Shown: in pieces, positions 1 to 10,589 of the stretch
How positions within the stretch are numbered: position 1 is the first letter of the stretch
How the letters are laid out: the number at the start of each line of letters is the position of its first letter
Assembly: GCA_035048495.1 (NCBI GenBank)
Contig: CM068545.1
Coordinates: 15,955,702-16,019,701, forward strand
Source of the DNA: Euptelea pleiosperma
Lineage: Eukaryota > Streptophyta > Magnoliopsida > Ranunculales > Eupteleaceae
Direction of reading: 5' to 3'
Length of the DNA: 64,000 nt
Program-made: the position numbers and the translations under genes
Notes under the pieces: generated by a model
Told to the model about the DNA's origin: nothing
Database searches by the model: none
The model's input: only the letters and a program-made list of their open reading frames with translations

Positions 1-1012
1 TGGATTCGATTCGATCATAACCAAAAACACTCTGCAAATCAAATCTGATGATGCCAAAAACTTAAGAATGAAATAACGAACTCAATGCAAACAAATGTCT
101 TGACACATTGTAATTCGAATATCAACCATTATCCAAATCGATTTCTATAATTTTTTGATAATATTCGAATTTTCGACTATTCTATTGAAAATCGACCTCT
201 CACGAATCAGCAAAAATAAAGAGAATAAAATTATCAATCACATAAACACAACAGATTTACATAGTTCGACAGTAATGAAAAGAACTCTTTCACTATCTCT
301 AAAGAAATAGGGTCATAATAATTTTCTTTCTGTGACTCTTGAAAACCCCAACGGTCCTTTAGTAATTAATAGAAATATTTGTACAAGAAATACTCAAAGT
401 ACCCCTAATACAAGTTGTACCCAAACACAAACTATACAGACACGTGCGGACTTGTACATACCTACCTGAAAATAGTAAAACAGGGTAATTAAAATTACCT
501 GCAAGTTGGATAGCAAAGTTTTTCTTCTAATATAATTTCTTTAAACAAAACTAACTAATCCTCTATTGTCTAAACAAAAAGTAAACAAGTTACAATGTAT
601 CTTAAACTTTTTAAAACCAAATCAACCACTATCTAAACTCTCTCACCTATCTTAAACTACAAGAAATCTTATTTGCCGGGTCAATGTCTCGAGTGGGAAA
701 GAAACCTCCCCCATTGACATTGGGTATGAATTCTACATTGACAGCCTACCTTTCGCCTTTTATATATATTCTATACTATTTGCTTTCATCAAGTTTTCTA
801 GTCGATTGGTCCAGGCTTCATTTCTTGACCAATTCATTTGCCTTCCACATGGAGTGTTGATATGGCCAATCCAGACAGTCTATAGGTGTAGCCACCCTCT
901 GGTTTGTCAATGGGCATGGTGCCTTCGTTCACGCTTCTTCACCTTTTTGCTCTTATCCTTTTTCTGGCGCTTGGCCTAACAAAGATAGGCTTCGATAGGA
1001 TCGGATCTCAGA
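1..1012. other. gene-free AT-rich stretch, unassigned
   Basis: No open reading frame or splice-consistent coding segment is visible. The sequence is AT-rich, with many short A/T runs, and looks like decayed repeat DNA. I could not tie it to a repeat class: no terminal repeat, primer-binding site or reverse-transcriptase motif was seen. It may be the truncated end of an LTR element lying to the left of the window. Confidence 0.4.
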
Positions 1013-1014
1013 CA

Positions 1015-1205
1015 ACGTTTGATATGGATGTTGTCCACCCCTTGGTGGACCTACACACCAAAAATCAGTCTGATTGATGATTTTTAGCTGTTGGATTTGA
1101 GCTTATTTTATCATGGGCTTCATTAAAAGGCCCAATTAGGAACTACAAGCCCATGATGATGAAAAAAAGCTCAAGTACAACAGCTAGAAATCACAAATCA
1201 AGATA
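1015..1205. repeat. palindromic core MITE, short copy
   Basis: The core motifs of the window's commonest repeat are present: a 'tggatgttgtccaccc' segment, 'ggtggacctacacaccaaaa', 'atcagtctgattgatgattt', then 'gctgttggatttgagc' and, in inverted form, 'gctagaaatcacaaatca'. The two halves fold back around a short centre near 1125. The right outer arm (the inverted G-box end) is missing, so this is a truncated copy. Confidence 0.6.
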
Positions 1206-1295
1206 TCTCACAAGCAAGACTGTGGACATCACATTTAGATTAGACAAGACAAGTTGCTAATTCGTGAAAAAAATTTTGAAGCTGAGGATTTTTTC

Positions 1296-1420
1296 AAGCA
1301 GCGAAGCAGTGGCCAATCACATCCCGCCACAATCCGCTGATGCTTTTAAACAAACCCATAAATGCTTTTGAACAACGGATTGTGGTGCAATGCGATTGGC
1401 CACTGCTTCGCCGCTGCAAC
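1296..1420. repeat. small foldback element (about 120 bp)
   Basis: Inverted arms of about 45 bp: 'agcgaagcagtggccaatc' on the left is matched by 'gattggccactgcttcgc' on the right, and 'ccacaatccgctg' by 'aacggattgtgg'. The centre is about 25 bp. It has no coding capacity. It looks like a MITE unrelated to the core family; no target-site duplication was identified. Confidence 0.65.
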
Positions 1421-1669
1421 AGAAGATTTCTCCTAATTCAAAGGGTCATCTATCAGATGGACACTTTGGATTGGCTATGTAGTCCTCGATAGAATCCAGA
1501 GTGTCGCCCCAGAAAACCTTTTCCCAAGATAAATTGCAATATTGTGGGTGAGCTAAAGATTTTGTATAGTCGGGACTTTCCAAATTATCATTGATGAGGA
1601 TTCCCGAGGATGTATAAATTACAGATTGCAAATTCTTTTTGTTATTAAGGTCAGGTAGGGGTCCGCCTA

Positions 1670-2107
1670 GGGGTGTAAATTTGGCTCGCCGGGCCAGGCC
1701 GTGGAAAAAGTAAAGCTCGAGCCTGTCCCGATGCCCTCAGGTGGGTTGTGCCACAGACTGGGCCACGGGTTATCCATGGGCCTGGTCGGCGGGGCGGGGC
1801 GGGGCGGGCCGGATTTGCAAAAAAGTTAATAACAGCTGAAAATTATAAGAGGGGAAACTTTAAAATTCAAATTTTGCGGAGGGGTTGGGCTTAGCAGGCC
1901 ACTGGGCTGGTAAAGCTGCTTCCGTGGGCCTGCCTATGTGGCCTAACATGACGACCATGCGGCCCAGCTCACGAAGCTCTCGTAACGGTTTGGCCAGGAC
2001 GCGGGCTCAACTCCACAGCCCAGCCATAGATGCTTAGAGGGCTGGGTCAGGCCAGAATAAACGGGCTGGTCTGCAGGCCTGGGCCGCGGGCCTAATTTAC
2101 ACCCTAG
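1670..2107. mobile_element. GC-rich element with short inverted ends and 9-bp target duplication
   Basis: This 438-bp block is far more GC-rich than its surroundings, full of GGGCC/GGCC motifs and a GGGGC run near 1790-1810. It begins ggggtgtaaattt and ends aatttacaccctag. GTCCGCCTA lies immediately left (1661-1669) and GTCCACCTA immediately right (2108-2116), an 8/9 match as expected for a 9-bp target-site duplication. A 9-bp duplication is typical of Mutator-like elements. No transposase is encoded, so it is non-autonomous. A second element of the same build is at 42225-42693. Confidence 0.7.
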
Positions 2108-2154
2108 GTCCACCTAACCCTAAGCATACTTGCCAATATATATATGGGTCAGGG

Positions 2155-2406
2155 ATAAAACTTTGATGACCGGGCCCTGTCATCGAAGGAGATGACAGGG
2201 CAGCAGATCACGACACTTGGATTTTGTATGGACGGGTCACCTCGGCCTCACCACACACGTACCCAGGTGAGTACTTGAGTGCTTTTTGCCAAAACACTCA
2301 CCTGTGTAGGTGTGCGGTGAGGGCGAGGTGGTCCAACCATACAAAATCCAGGTTCTGCTGCCCTGTCATCTCCTTCGATGACAGGGCCCTGTCATCGAAG
2401 TTTTAC
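2155..2406. repeat. long-armed foldback MITE
   Basis: Nearly the whole 250 bp is one inverted repeat: 'ccctgtcatcgaaggagat' on the left is mirrored by 'atctccttcgatgacaggg' on the right, followed inward by matching ggattttgtatgg/ccatacaaaatcc arms and a CCTCACC-rich hairpin. The outermost pairs are taaaacttTgatgac and gtcatCgaagttttact. Short ORFs read through it are by-products of the palindrome. Confidence 0.75.
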
Positions 2407-2410
2407 TCAT

Positions 2411-2625
2411 GGGTCAGGCTCGGGAGCCCCCCCCATTTCTGCCCCTCTCGGAGTCGTGTTACCTGTCGTGATAGGTGGCCCACTACCTACTCTCGGGCAT
2501 AGATTTCAAGAATCCAAAGGTGGGTGGCATGCTGAGCTGGCATTTACTGGATTCACTTTTTGCCAACGCACAACCACCGTTGGATTCTCGAAATCGAGAG
2601 CAGGTGTTGGGATGGATAGTCTTGC
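2411..2625. repeat. foldback element, family B, right end missing
   Basis: It starts with a gggtcaggctcgggagcccc end and carries gatttcaagaatccaa...cttggattct-type inner arms, closely resembling the complete copy at 25019-25247. The right terminal arm (the mirror of the GGCTCGGG end) is absent. It abuts the preceding foldback element directly, so the two insertions are adjacent or nested. Confidence 0.55.
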
Positions 2626-2754
2626 AATAGAAGTGGGCTCTCTTTTTATGAGGATCTAATTAAGGTGTCAATCATGTTTGAACTGGCTATCTTTTTTTGT
2701 TAGGAAGACTGTAGGCCTCTAAGGTGCTACCAATTTCACGCATTATTTTGTCGG

Positions 2755-3010
2755 ATCAGAGTGTCTATACCTTGGCCTGTACTTGCATTGAAATCAACAT
2801 GATTTGAGCACACTCTTTCGTGTCCACTGGCCGCATGAATGTTTGGCCCACACCTTAGAGGACCTGCACACAAAAAATCAACATGATTAGTGATTTCTAG
2901 CTGTTGGATTCGAGCACTTTTTCATTGCAGGCTTCATGAACAGGCTTATGTGTTCGTTTTAGGCACGTGATGAAAAATGCTCAAATATAACAGCTATAAT
3001 CACCAATAAG
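2755..3010. repeat. palindromic core MITE, diverged copy
   Basis: It contains cactggccgcatgaatgtttggccc, ggacctgcacac, atcaacatgattagtgattt, gctgttggattcgagcac, and on the other arm gatgaaaaatgctcaaa...cagctataatcacc. It is a decayed copy lacking its right outer arm. Confidence 0.55.
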
Positions 3011-3164
3011 GCAATCACACTTCCCGAATCCTATTTTTTGGGGTTTACCGAGTCCAACGTACACCTTGAATCTGTGTCGGACTCCGACACGTGTTGATTA
3101 TAAAAAAGTTTAAAAGTAAATATGTCTAGATAATATTTTTAAACAAAATTACTTATTTAGACAT

Positions 3165-3480
3165 ATTTTGTTTATAAAATAATTTAGTAAAAGGGCAAAA
3201 TGGGAACTTAAAGGAGAATTTTATAATAATAAAAAAATGACTCTCAAGCAATTATTTGTGTAAAGACAATCCCTTGTTCTTATATTTTCAACCTATTATC
3301 CTTAGTGATATTTCCTTCAAAAAGTTTTCTGTTTCCACGTAATTTTCCCTTTTCTTTGCCTTCCGCAATCTGCTCCATGAGGAGGGAATTTACAAAAGAC
3401 ACTCCAATGCTCTAGTCAAGTGAGTTTTTGAAGAAAAAATATGGTACTTGTCGGCTTCAGTGGCACCATCTTTGATAGAA
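3165..3480. repeat. dispersed repeat, copy 1 (partner at 8395-8645)
   Basis: Shared blocks with 8395-8645 include ttataaaataattta, caagcaatta, agtgatatttc, ttcaaaaagtt, atctgctcc, gcaaaagacactccgatgct-like text, tgagtttttg and ggcaccatctttg. The two copies are about 5.2 kb apart in the same orientation, diverged by substitutions and small indels. Class unknown. Confidence 0.6.
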
Positions 3481-3492
3481 ACTTAACTTGTG

Positions 3493-3698
3493 ACGGCACT
3501 AGTGGGTGCACGTGAATGATTATAGGGGCGTCTTTGAAAGAAGGTGCAAAATAAGAGAACTTCAACCCACAAGTTATTCTCATTTTTACTCTTAAACGGC
3601 ACTAGTGGGTGCACGTGAATGATTATAGGGGCGTCTTTGAAAGAAGTGGCAAAATAAGAGAGCTTCAACCCACAAGTTATACTCATGCTCACTCTTAG
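3493..3698. repeat. tandem duplication, 103-bp unit x 2
   Basis: The unit begins acggcactagtgggtgcac at 3493 and again at 3596. The two units differ at only a handful of positions (for example ttattctcattttt versus ttatactcatgctc), so the duplication is fairly recent. It is non-coding; an antisense ORF across it is incidental. Confidence 0.85.
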
Positions 3699-4254
3699 AC
3701 GACTTTTTTTTATCTCTTGGATTGGATTTATGTGAATCTGTTATGCGTGCCGGTCCCCCATCCGATCCAAATCACTGATGTGATTTATTGTGTTCATCAG
3801 GAAACAGTAACTTTCGTCCATGTCAAGCCTTACCCCCTTAGATCGTGTCTAGGATACGGCTCTAACCTGATATAGCACCTTTAATTTCTTGTTTGGCTGC
3901 TAGGGTTAGTGAGTTGGGTCTTGCTCGAACTGCTTTTGTTGGCTTCTATGCTTCTCTTATTGTTCAACTTCAGTTCCCGTATATGATCTACCTTTATCCG
4001 TCAGGATTGTATTTAATTGGGCCAGTTCACATTAAAAACAGCATCCAAACATGCCCTTAGTTAACTATATCGTATGCAGTCATCAAGTTCATTCAAGAAT
4101 CTAGATTATTGTCATTAGAGATGAGATCGGTTATGACCAACAAAGTTTGCTCATTTGCGACGCATACCGAGAGAAAACAATATAAATCAAATCTATACTA
4201 CTATAAAACCAAAACCGGAGTTGGTGATGACATGGGCTTCAACACTCACCTAAA

Positions 4255-4625
4255 GAGCAAAACTTTGATGATGGATGTATCATCGACGTTGATGAGGGGC
4301 GACACTATGAGGCCACGTGGCACACTCTTAGAGACTACTGACCAGACGGATGTTTAGACCATCTCTATGTACACTTACATACCAAAAGTCATCCTGATTA
4401 GTGATTTCTAACCTTTGGATCTGATTAACCCAAATAATGCTCAAAATCCACAGTTAAAAATAAACCATGGAAAAGACTCTAATCCAACGAATCGAAGTTA
4501 CTAATCAGGTTGAATTTTGGTATATAAGTCCAGCTAGCGATGGACCAGACGTCCATATGGTCGGTGGTCTCTAACAGTGTGTCACGTAGCTCATACTATG
4601 GTCCGTCATCAATATTTATAAAGCC
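4255..4625. repeat. palindromic core MITE, near-complete copy
   Basis: Both arms are visible: ggccacgtggcacactct with gactgaccagacggatgttt-like text on the left, catcctgattagtgatttct and its inverted partner around a centre near 4430, and gtccatatggtcggtggtct...gtgtcacgtagc on the right. The left arm holds a perfect G-box (CACGTG, 4314-4319). In the right arm the G-box is mutated to CACGTA. Confidence 0.75.
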
Positions 4626-5061
4626 CCTATAATCACTCACGTGCAATGGAGATACTCGAAGGAAATTTTCAAGTTTAGACACAGTACTCTTCAAACCTTT
4701 TACTTCTACTATCAGTAGTCTATATAGCATTTCCGCTAGTATCTATTCTACTTATTAATGGACGAAAGCCTTTTTGCGTGTTTCACGCTAAACCCCAATA
4801 TTTCAAAATTACCTTCTTTTTTTTCTTTATTCTTTGAACTATTTACATAGAAAGGGTTCTTTAGTCTATTTGGTGTCAAAGCAAACGTCACCATGTAGCT
4901 TATTCAATGTTCATCTCTTATTAAAAGAATAAAAAAATAAATATTTTTGATATATCACTTAAATTGACATTGTTTCTTTCCTTTTTTGACATTTTTACTT
5001 TATAAATGGAGCTTTGATCTTTCAACATTTTCACATTTCAACTCAACTGGTAACGCGGCAC

Positions 5062-5169
5062 CTGAACTCTATCCCAAATTTGATGAATGACCCATGTGAC
5101 ACAAAAATGAGCCTTCTGAACTCTATCCCAAATTTGATGAATGACCCATGTGACACACAAAAATGAGCA
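5062..5169. repeat. tandem duplication, 54-bp unit x 2
   Basis: The unit starts ctgaactctatcccaaattt at 5062 and 5116 and ends ...acacaaaaatgagc. The two copies are almost identical. The second runs directly into a core-MITE arm, so the duplication probably arose inside that element. Confidence 0.85.
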
Positions 5170-5345
5170 TAATTAGTGATTTTTAACCTTTGAATCTAAG
5201 TGCTGCAAATACTCCTAGAAATCTATGGTTAAAAATAAATCATGAAAAAGACTAATTGAACGAATAGAAATTATTAATCAGGATGAATTTTGGTATGTAG
5301 GTCCAAGTAGGGATGGTCCAAACATATATACAGTGGACACATGCA
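5170..5345. repeat. palindromic core MITE, partial copy
   Basis: Motifs attagtgatttttaacctttg, then the inverted gaaattattaatcaggatga, ttttggtatgtaggtcc and ggatggtccaaacat. The outer right arm ends in degenerate sequence and no G-box remains. Confidence 0.6.
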
Positions 5346-5607
5346 CGTGCCATTCCCCTTATGCAATTAAGATGAGACATGATTATGTGCATCGCATGTG
5401 CATAAACCTTAATGTACAATTAAGAAGAGACGTCCATGATTTGAAAGGTAATAACCTCTTTCCCATTGCCGCGTGGACTGGTCACAGTGTTTAGATGACC
5501 CGTGGATGGAAGTTTGTTGTCCCGTGTCCTCCAAAAATGACACATGGGACACTCTTTTCGAGTCCACAGAACAATAGATGCATTTTGCATCCTTGGTGGG
5601 TACATAC

Positions 5608-6020
5608 GAGCTGTTCTTTGATACCGACTTCGGTATCAAAATTTTGACGCCAAAGTCCCACAATTTGCCACGTAGTAGACTCTTTCGGCCCCACCGACTC
5701 CATGAATATTTGGCCCACATCTTGGTGGACCCATACACGAAAAATCAGCATGATTGGTGATTTCTAGCCATAGGATTTGAGCACTTTTCATCATGGGCTT
5801 TATGAATATGCCATGAAGTGGTCCAAGCCCATGATGAAAAAGTGCTCAAATTCAATGGCTAGAAATCGCTAATCACGCTGATTTTTGGTGTGTAGGGTCC
5901 ACCGAGATGTGGGCCAAATATTCATGGGTCGGTGGGCCCGAAAGAGTCTACTACGTGGCAAATTGAGGGACTTCGGCATCAAATTTTGATACCGAAGTCG
6001 GTATCATAGATTTTTCCGGT
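5608..6020. repeat. core MITE with 'GATACCGACTTCGG' ends, copy 1
   Basis: This about 410-bp palindrome carries the core (tggcccacatcttggtggac, atcagcatgattggtgattt, gagcacttttcatcatgggc and mirror). Its ends are gataccgacttcggtatc...gccaaagtc on the left and gaagtcggtatcatag on the right. The outer flanks differ: gagctgttcttt on the left, tagatttttcc on the right. The copy at 6555-6970 shows the same two flanks in swapped positions. Inverted arms are at least 150 bp. Confidence 0.8.
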
Positions 6021-6553
6021 ACATACCAAAGTCATATTAATTAGTAATTTCTAAGCATTTGATTTGAGAATTTTACTAGGGTGATTTGTGGCTGTTGGAT
6101 TAGATCTCTATTTGTGTGCTAAAATCTAACTGCTAGAATCATCAATCAAGCAGATTTTGGTGTATAGGTCCCCGAAAAGAACATCCATAAGGTCAGTACA
6201 TCCAAAAGTGTGATCTACGTGGCATTTTGAGAGGGGGAGTTCCAAACTTTGAAGTCACCAGTCGACAGCAAATTTATTTCTCAACCAGTCACCGGTCATT
6301 TTGCTTGTATGTGCAGAAGGGCGACATCATCCATAAGGTCAGTGGGCCCGAAAGAGTGCTCTACGTGGCATCTTGGGAGGTGGGAGTTCCAAACTTTAAA
6401 GTCACTAGCGACAGCGTATTGTTTTTCCACGAGTCACTATCTATTTTTGATGAGTTGGTGACCAGTCACTTTTTGGCAATGGGGAAATTTTGCTTACTTT
6501 TCCAGAAGGGCGACATGCATAACAACTTAACAAGCGGCCTCCCATCTATGCAC
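6021..6553. repeat. core MITE half with internal duplication
   Basis: A diverged core arm (attagtaatttctaagcatt, gatttgagaattttac) is followed by two diverged repeats of the right arm, at about 6188-6290 and about 6325-6430. Both read catccataaggtcag...ctacgtggcat...ggagttccaaactttgaagtcac...cgacagc. The rest to 6553 is unassigned. The ORF running through this stretch has no recognisable protein content. Confidence 0.5.
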
Positions 6554-6554
6554 G

Positions 6555-6970
6555 GAAAAATCTATGATACCGACTTCGGTATCAAAATTTTGATGCCGAA
6601 GTCCATCAATTTACCACGTAGTAGACTATTTCGGGCCCAATGACTCCACGGATATTTAGCCCACATCTTGGTGGACCCACACACCAAAAATCAGCGTGAT
6701 TAGTGATTTCTAGCCATTGAATATGAGCACTTTTTCATCATGGGTTGGAACCACTTCATAGGCATGTTCATAAAGCCCATGATGAAAAGTACTCAAATCC
6801 TACGGCTAGAAATCACCAATCACGCTGATTTTTGGTGTGTGCATCCACCAAGATGTATGCCAAATATTCATGGAGTCAGTGGGACCGAAAGAGTCTACTA
6901 CGTGGCAAATTGAGGGACTTCGGCAACAAAATTTTGATACCGAAGTCGGCATCGAAGAACAGCCCCTATA
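6555..6970. repeat. core MITE with 'GATACCGACTTCGG' ends, copy 2 (opposite orientation)
   Basis: Same element type as 5608-6020, but reversed: ggaaaaatctatgatacc is on the left and ggcatcgaagaacagccc on the right. The arms include cacgtagtagactatttcg and cgaaagagtctactacgtgg. The two copies therefore lie inverted with respect to each other about 0.5 kb apart. Confidence 0.8.
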
Positions 6971-7009
6971 CCCGGAGGAAAAAAGTTCATCCATGTCGGT
7001 GGAGAAAAT

Positions 7010-7177
7010 TTTTGAAGCGGTGAAAATTTAGAATTGGGATCATGCGGCCAATGATATTGCGCCAGCTTCACCAGAGTAAACCTGGCACAATATTATTGCC
7101 CCTATACTTAAGTGTACCTGGCGCATTATCATTGGCCGCATGATCCCCGACTTCTAAATTCCCACGCGGCTTCAAAA
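7010..7177. repeat. small foldback element
   Basis: Inverted arms: tttttgaagcggtg / cacgcggcttcaaaaa outside, gggatcatgcggccaatgat / atcattggccgcatgatccc inside, and attgcgccag / ctggcgcatt nearest the loop. Total about 165 bp, non-coding. It differs in sequence from the core MITE family. Confidence 0.75.
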
Positions 7178-7339
7178 AATTCAGCTGTCGGTGGCACTTA
7201 ACTGTAGCTACCTTAACAGTGGAGAAAAACAACACATTTAAATGCCACTTAACCTCTGGACAGTAATTACCAAAAAAAAAAATAAAAAAAAAAAACCTCA
7301 GGACAGTTGGCACTTAAATGCCAGACCGCCAAAACTTCT

Positions 7340-7475
7340 GTTTTGTTGGTCCACCTAGGAATTGGCCAAACATCCATACGGTCAGAGTCCTCTAAGAGTC
7401 TGCCACGTGGTTCATATTGTGGGATGTCATTGGCCTACAGTCCGCTGTCATAAAAGTTTTACTCGCCTAAAGTGA
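7340..7475. repeat. core MITE, right arm only
   Basis: ggtccacctaggaattggcc, aaacatccatacggtcag, cctctaagagtctgccacgt and a terminal gtcataaaagttttactc. A perfect G-box lies at 7404-7409. The left arm and centre are missing. Confidence 0.65.
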
Positions 7476-7504
7476 TTGTTAGGAGCTAAGTGACTGATAT
7501 GAAT

Positions 7505-7647
7505 TCATTGTTGCTCAACAATGTCTCTCCATTCGACATGTATACCTGATATACCCTGCCAAAACTGTTTTTAATTTTGTTTTGAAAATAATGTTGCAAC
7601 AACAAAGGGTACATGTCGAATGTAGAGGCGCTGTTGACTACTATTGC
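7505..7647. repeat. small foldback element
   Basis: Arms caacaatgtctctccattcg and acatgtatacc on the left pair with gggtacatgtcgaatgtaga and gcgctgttg on the right. About 140 bp, no coding content. Confidence 0.6.
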
Positions 7648-7912
7648 TCAATAGCATTTCTCATGCTGTTTGTCTAGTAAAAAAATGCCACAACAGCAAC
7701 GGCACCTTACCACAAGGGGCACTCGGGTAAAAATCCAATTAGAGTGAATTCTCACATCATCACAACTGCCCAGGCGAAAAATATGAAAAAGGACTACCTT
7801 TACACTTTCATAACTTGCTTTTACTTCTCAGTTTGCCCTTTTACTATCAAAATTTCTTTATTACAGAAAATATTTCTTCCGTAATAAATATATATAAGAA
7901 AAAAATGGGGCC

Positions 7913-8380
7913 ATGGTTTTTTTTTGGTAATCAACGATCTATCATTAAAACGCAGAACAGACAAACTACGTACAGATCATCACCTATTATCCACTGGTTG
8001 TTCCTTATCGACAAGAGAAGACAGTCATATGGGGATGTCAGAAGTCCAAATAACAGTATTTATAAGAGAAAGAAGTCCGTCCAACAATAGTATGAGCTGC
8101 AGTATTGGCAGAGCGGTGAGTATAACCAAAAGAAATCGAAGAAAACTTATCCAACAAAACTAAAACATCCGCACCATGTGCAGATTAATGATGAACAAAA
8201 AGTGATCGAGATTGCATTGCCAAGACTAAAGACTGAGGATCCAATTTCACCAAAATGTCTTGTCTGCAGAATTGGGCCACCGGTTGAAGGCTCCATTTCA
8301 ATGATTGAATTTTTGCTTCTTTTGCTGAGTGGGCTCGAGATTTTGTTCCACCTGCAAGAAGACAAAGCCCGGTTACATTA
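7913..8380 (-). mobile_element. 3' scrap of a LINE with RNase H-like reading frame
   Basis: On the - strand a broken frame reads FGYTHRSANTAAHTIVGRTSF, matching the C-terminal signature of plant retroelement RNase H (aromatic-x-x-R-x-A-N-x-x-A-H). Upstream of it on that strand are pieces such as LAMQSRSLFVHH. The end at 7913-7922 is a T run followed by ggtaatc, i.e. a TTACC plus poly(A) tail on the - strand, as expected for a LINE 3' end. The frame has stops and shifts. The exact 5' limit is uncertain. Confidence 0.45.
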
Positions 8381-8394
8381 TATTTGAAACAAAA

Positions 8395-8645
8395 TTATTT
8401 TTGTAGATATATATATCTTTTATAAAATAATTTAAATAGTAAAAGGAATCCCAAGCAATTATCCCTTAAGTGATATTTCTTTCAAAAAGTTATCCCTTTT
8501 CTTTTCCTTTTGTCTTTGGTTGATCTGCTCCGTGATGAGGGAATCTGCAAAAGACACTCCGATGCTCCAATCAATTGAGTTTTTGGGGGAAAAATAACAG
8601 TTGTAGGCTTCAATGGCACCATCTTTGGTAGTAACTCAACTTATG
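8395..8645. repeat. dispersed repeat, copy 2 (partner at 3165-3480)
   Basis: It shares ordered blocks with the first copy: ttataaaataattta, agtgatatttctttcaaaa, tgatctgctcc, gcaaaagacactccgatgct, tgagtttttg and ggcaccatctttggtag. Same orientation. It suggests either a local duplication or two copies of an unclassified repeat. Confidence 0.6.
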
Positions 8646-9054
8646 CACACATCTAATCTAGGTCATGGGTGGCTGCAGCAATAATGGTGTATGCCGGTCA
8701 GTTCCTTACCCTACACAGTCAGCTACTGTCCATATTTAGGGTAATCTTCCAATGTTGTGATGATATGTAGTAGGGAAGCTGATACCTTCATGCATTCACA
8801 ATTGGCGTATGGATAATGCTACCTAATATATTGACCACATGACACGTGAGACCTTGATATGTTGACACCTAGCATGTGTGACCCACTTAATATTTAGACT
8901 GCATGAGTCACAGGGGGCACATATGATCCTGATATGCAATGCATTGATTGTGTGGGGTTCACTTAATATGTGGGAACTACTGGGTGTTGTTGGGAAGAAA
9001 GAACAATAAACGAGCAATAAAACAAAGATGTGACAGAAGTCAGTCATAGAATAC

Positions 9055-9365
9055 AAGCCACGTGGAACACTATTAAAGGGTGATGACCGTATGGATGTTT
9101 GGCCAGTCCCTTGGTGGACCTGTACACCAAAAATCAGCCTGATTAATGATTTCTAAGCGATTGGATTGAAGTTATTTTCTTCATGGGGTGATTTTAACGG
9201 TAGGAATTTGAGCATTATTGAGCGTTATTTGGGTTCAAATATCCAAATGTTGTAAATCACTAATCAGGCTCAGTTTTGGTTTGCAGATCCACCGAAGGAC
9301 TGGCCAAACATCCATAAGGTCAACGCCCTCTGATTCTGTACCACGTATCTCGTTTTGTGTGCTGT
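9055..9365. repeat. palindromic core MITE, near-complete copy
   Basis: Left arm agccacgtggaacactatta with a G-box at 9059-9064, then gatgaccgtatggatgtttg, tggacctgtacaccaaaaat and cagcctgattaatgatttct. The centre is near 9200. The mirror arm is atcactaatcaggctcag, tggccaaacatccataaggt and gtaccacgtatctc (right G-box mutated to CACGTA). Confidence 0.8.
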
Positions 9366-9665
9366 GAGACTCCAGCCGTTATAACGGTAAAGTCTCAACC
9401 CCACTACATTATTTAAATTATAACGCCCAAATCTGAAAAATGGGCTTAGCGTTATAACAGAAATAACGACTTGTTTAAAAATACTTTTTACCCTTATCGA
9501 GATTATTTTAAAAAACTAACATTCTGATTTTTATTATTTTTTACTTTAGATGTGACTGATGTGACAATCGTTATAATGGTCATAACACAGTAATGCTAAG
9601 TGACTGTTATACAGTTATAACGGATAATTTGAAACCTTGTTAACGACTGTTATACTGTTATAATG
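9366..9665. repeat. TAACGG-rich inverted element, decayed
   Basis: Repeated ccgttataacgg, cgttataacag and tataatggtc motifs alternate in both orientations, with A/T-rich spacers. It resembles the better preserved copies at 10590-10945 and 34099-34384. Ends are not clear here. It directly follows the core MITE at 9055-9365. Confidence 0.5.
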
Positions 9666-10149
9666 GTCTGAATTTTTCCAATTTAAGTCAATTTTTCTTG
9701 AGGTTAAAAAAAAGGGGGGGATAAGTGGATCCCATAATTCAGTGAGACCCACTTAAAGACATACAAGTGGCTAAAATGAATGACTATGATCACCTCAATC
9801 AAAACATTTTTTGGTATGCTAGCTTTCCCCGTGAACGGACGGCTGAACAAAATTTGGATCCTACACCCTGCATTGATACAGATAACAATGGACGGCTATG
9901 ATTACTTGATTGAATAAAATTTTGTCATGATAGCAAAACAAATGGAGGATCTTAATTACTCCTTACACCTCATGTGGATTATAAGGGCAATGCTATTTCT
10001 TGATTATCACATGCAGCCCATGTGCAGTTCCACTATAAATTTCATTATTGTCATTATTAGATACGATTGGGTGTTGAAATAAAGTTTTCCAAATCCAGTC
10101 TCGATCCAATGAACCCTATTCCTGATCCAGACCCGATGTTATCCAATGC
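9666..10149. other. unassigned intergenic stretch
   Basis: It contains a short G run near 9713 and AT-rich text with no reading frame, terminal repeat or splice-consistent exon. I see nothing that can be named. Confidence 0.4.
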
Positions 10150-10525
10150 GATCATCGGGTCAAAGCGGAATAAATATTTGATGACGGATGTACGTCGTCA
10201 TGGACAACAATATGGGCCACGTGGAGCATTTTTAGAGACCACCGACTGTATGGATGTTTGGTCCATCCCTACATGGATCTACATATCAAAAATAAGCCTG
10301 ATTGGTAATTTACAACAGTTGGATTGAAGTCTTTTTCAAGGTTTGATTTTTATCTGTGGATCGAGCATTATTTGGGGGTCCTCAGATCCAAATGTTGGAA
10401 ATAACTAATCAGTTTGATTTTTTGGTAGATAGGTCCACACAGGGATGGGACAAACATCTATACCGTCAATGGTCCCTAAAAGTGTGCCACGTGGCTAATA
10501 CTGGATGTCCATCATCGTCAATGCG
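10150..10525. repeat. palindromic core MITE, both G-boxes intact
   Basis: Full-length copy. The left arm has gatgacggatgtacgtcgtc and gggccacgtggag (G-box 10218-10223), then gactgtatggatgtttggtc and ataagcctgattggtaattt. The centre is near 10350. The right arm has aactaatcagtttgat, gggatgggacaaacat and gtgtgccacgtggc (G-box 10488-10493). It ends with tggatgtccatcatcgtc, which pairs with the left end. Confidence 0.8.
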
Positions 10526-10589
10526 GCCCGTTTAGGGCCTTATTTTCCATTATTAAGCAAAATGGTCCTCATTAAAGCCAAATAAATCA

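Noticed and set aside
1446..1631. 61-codon antisense ORF
   Set aside because: No recognisable domain and surrounded by repeats; length is within chance expectation for AT-rich DNA.
6227..6643. 138-codon ORF
   Set aside because: It spans duplicated MITE arms and the start of another MITE; the repeats in the peptide mirror the DNA repeats.
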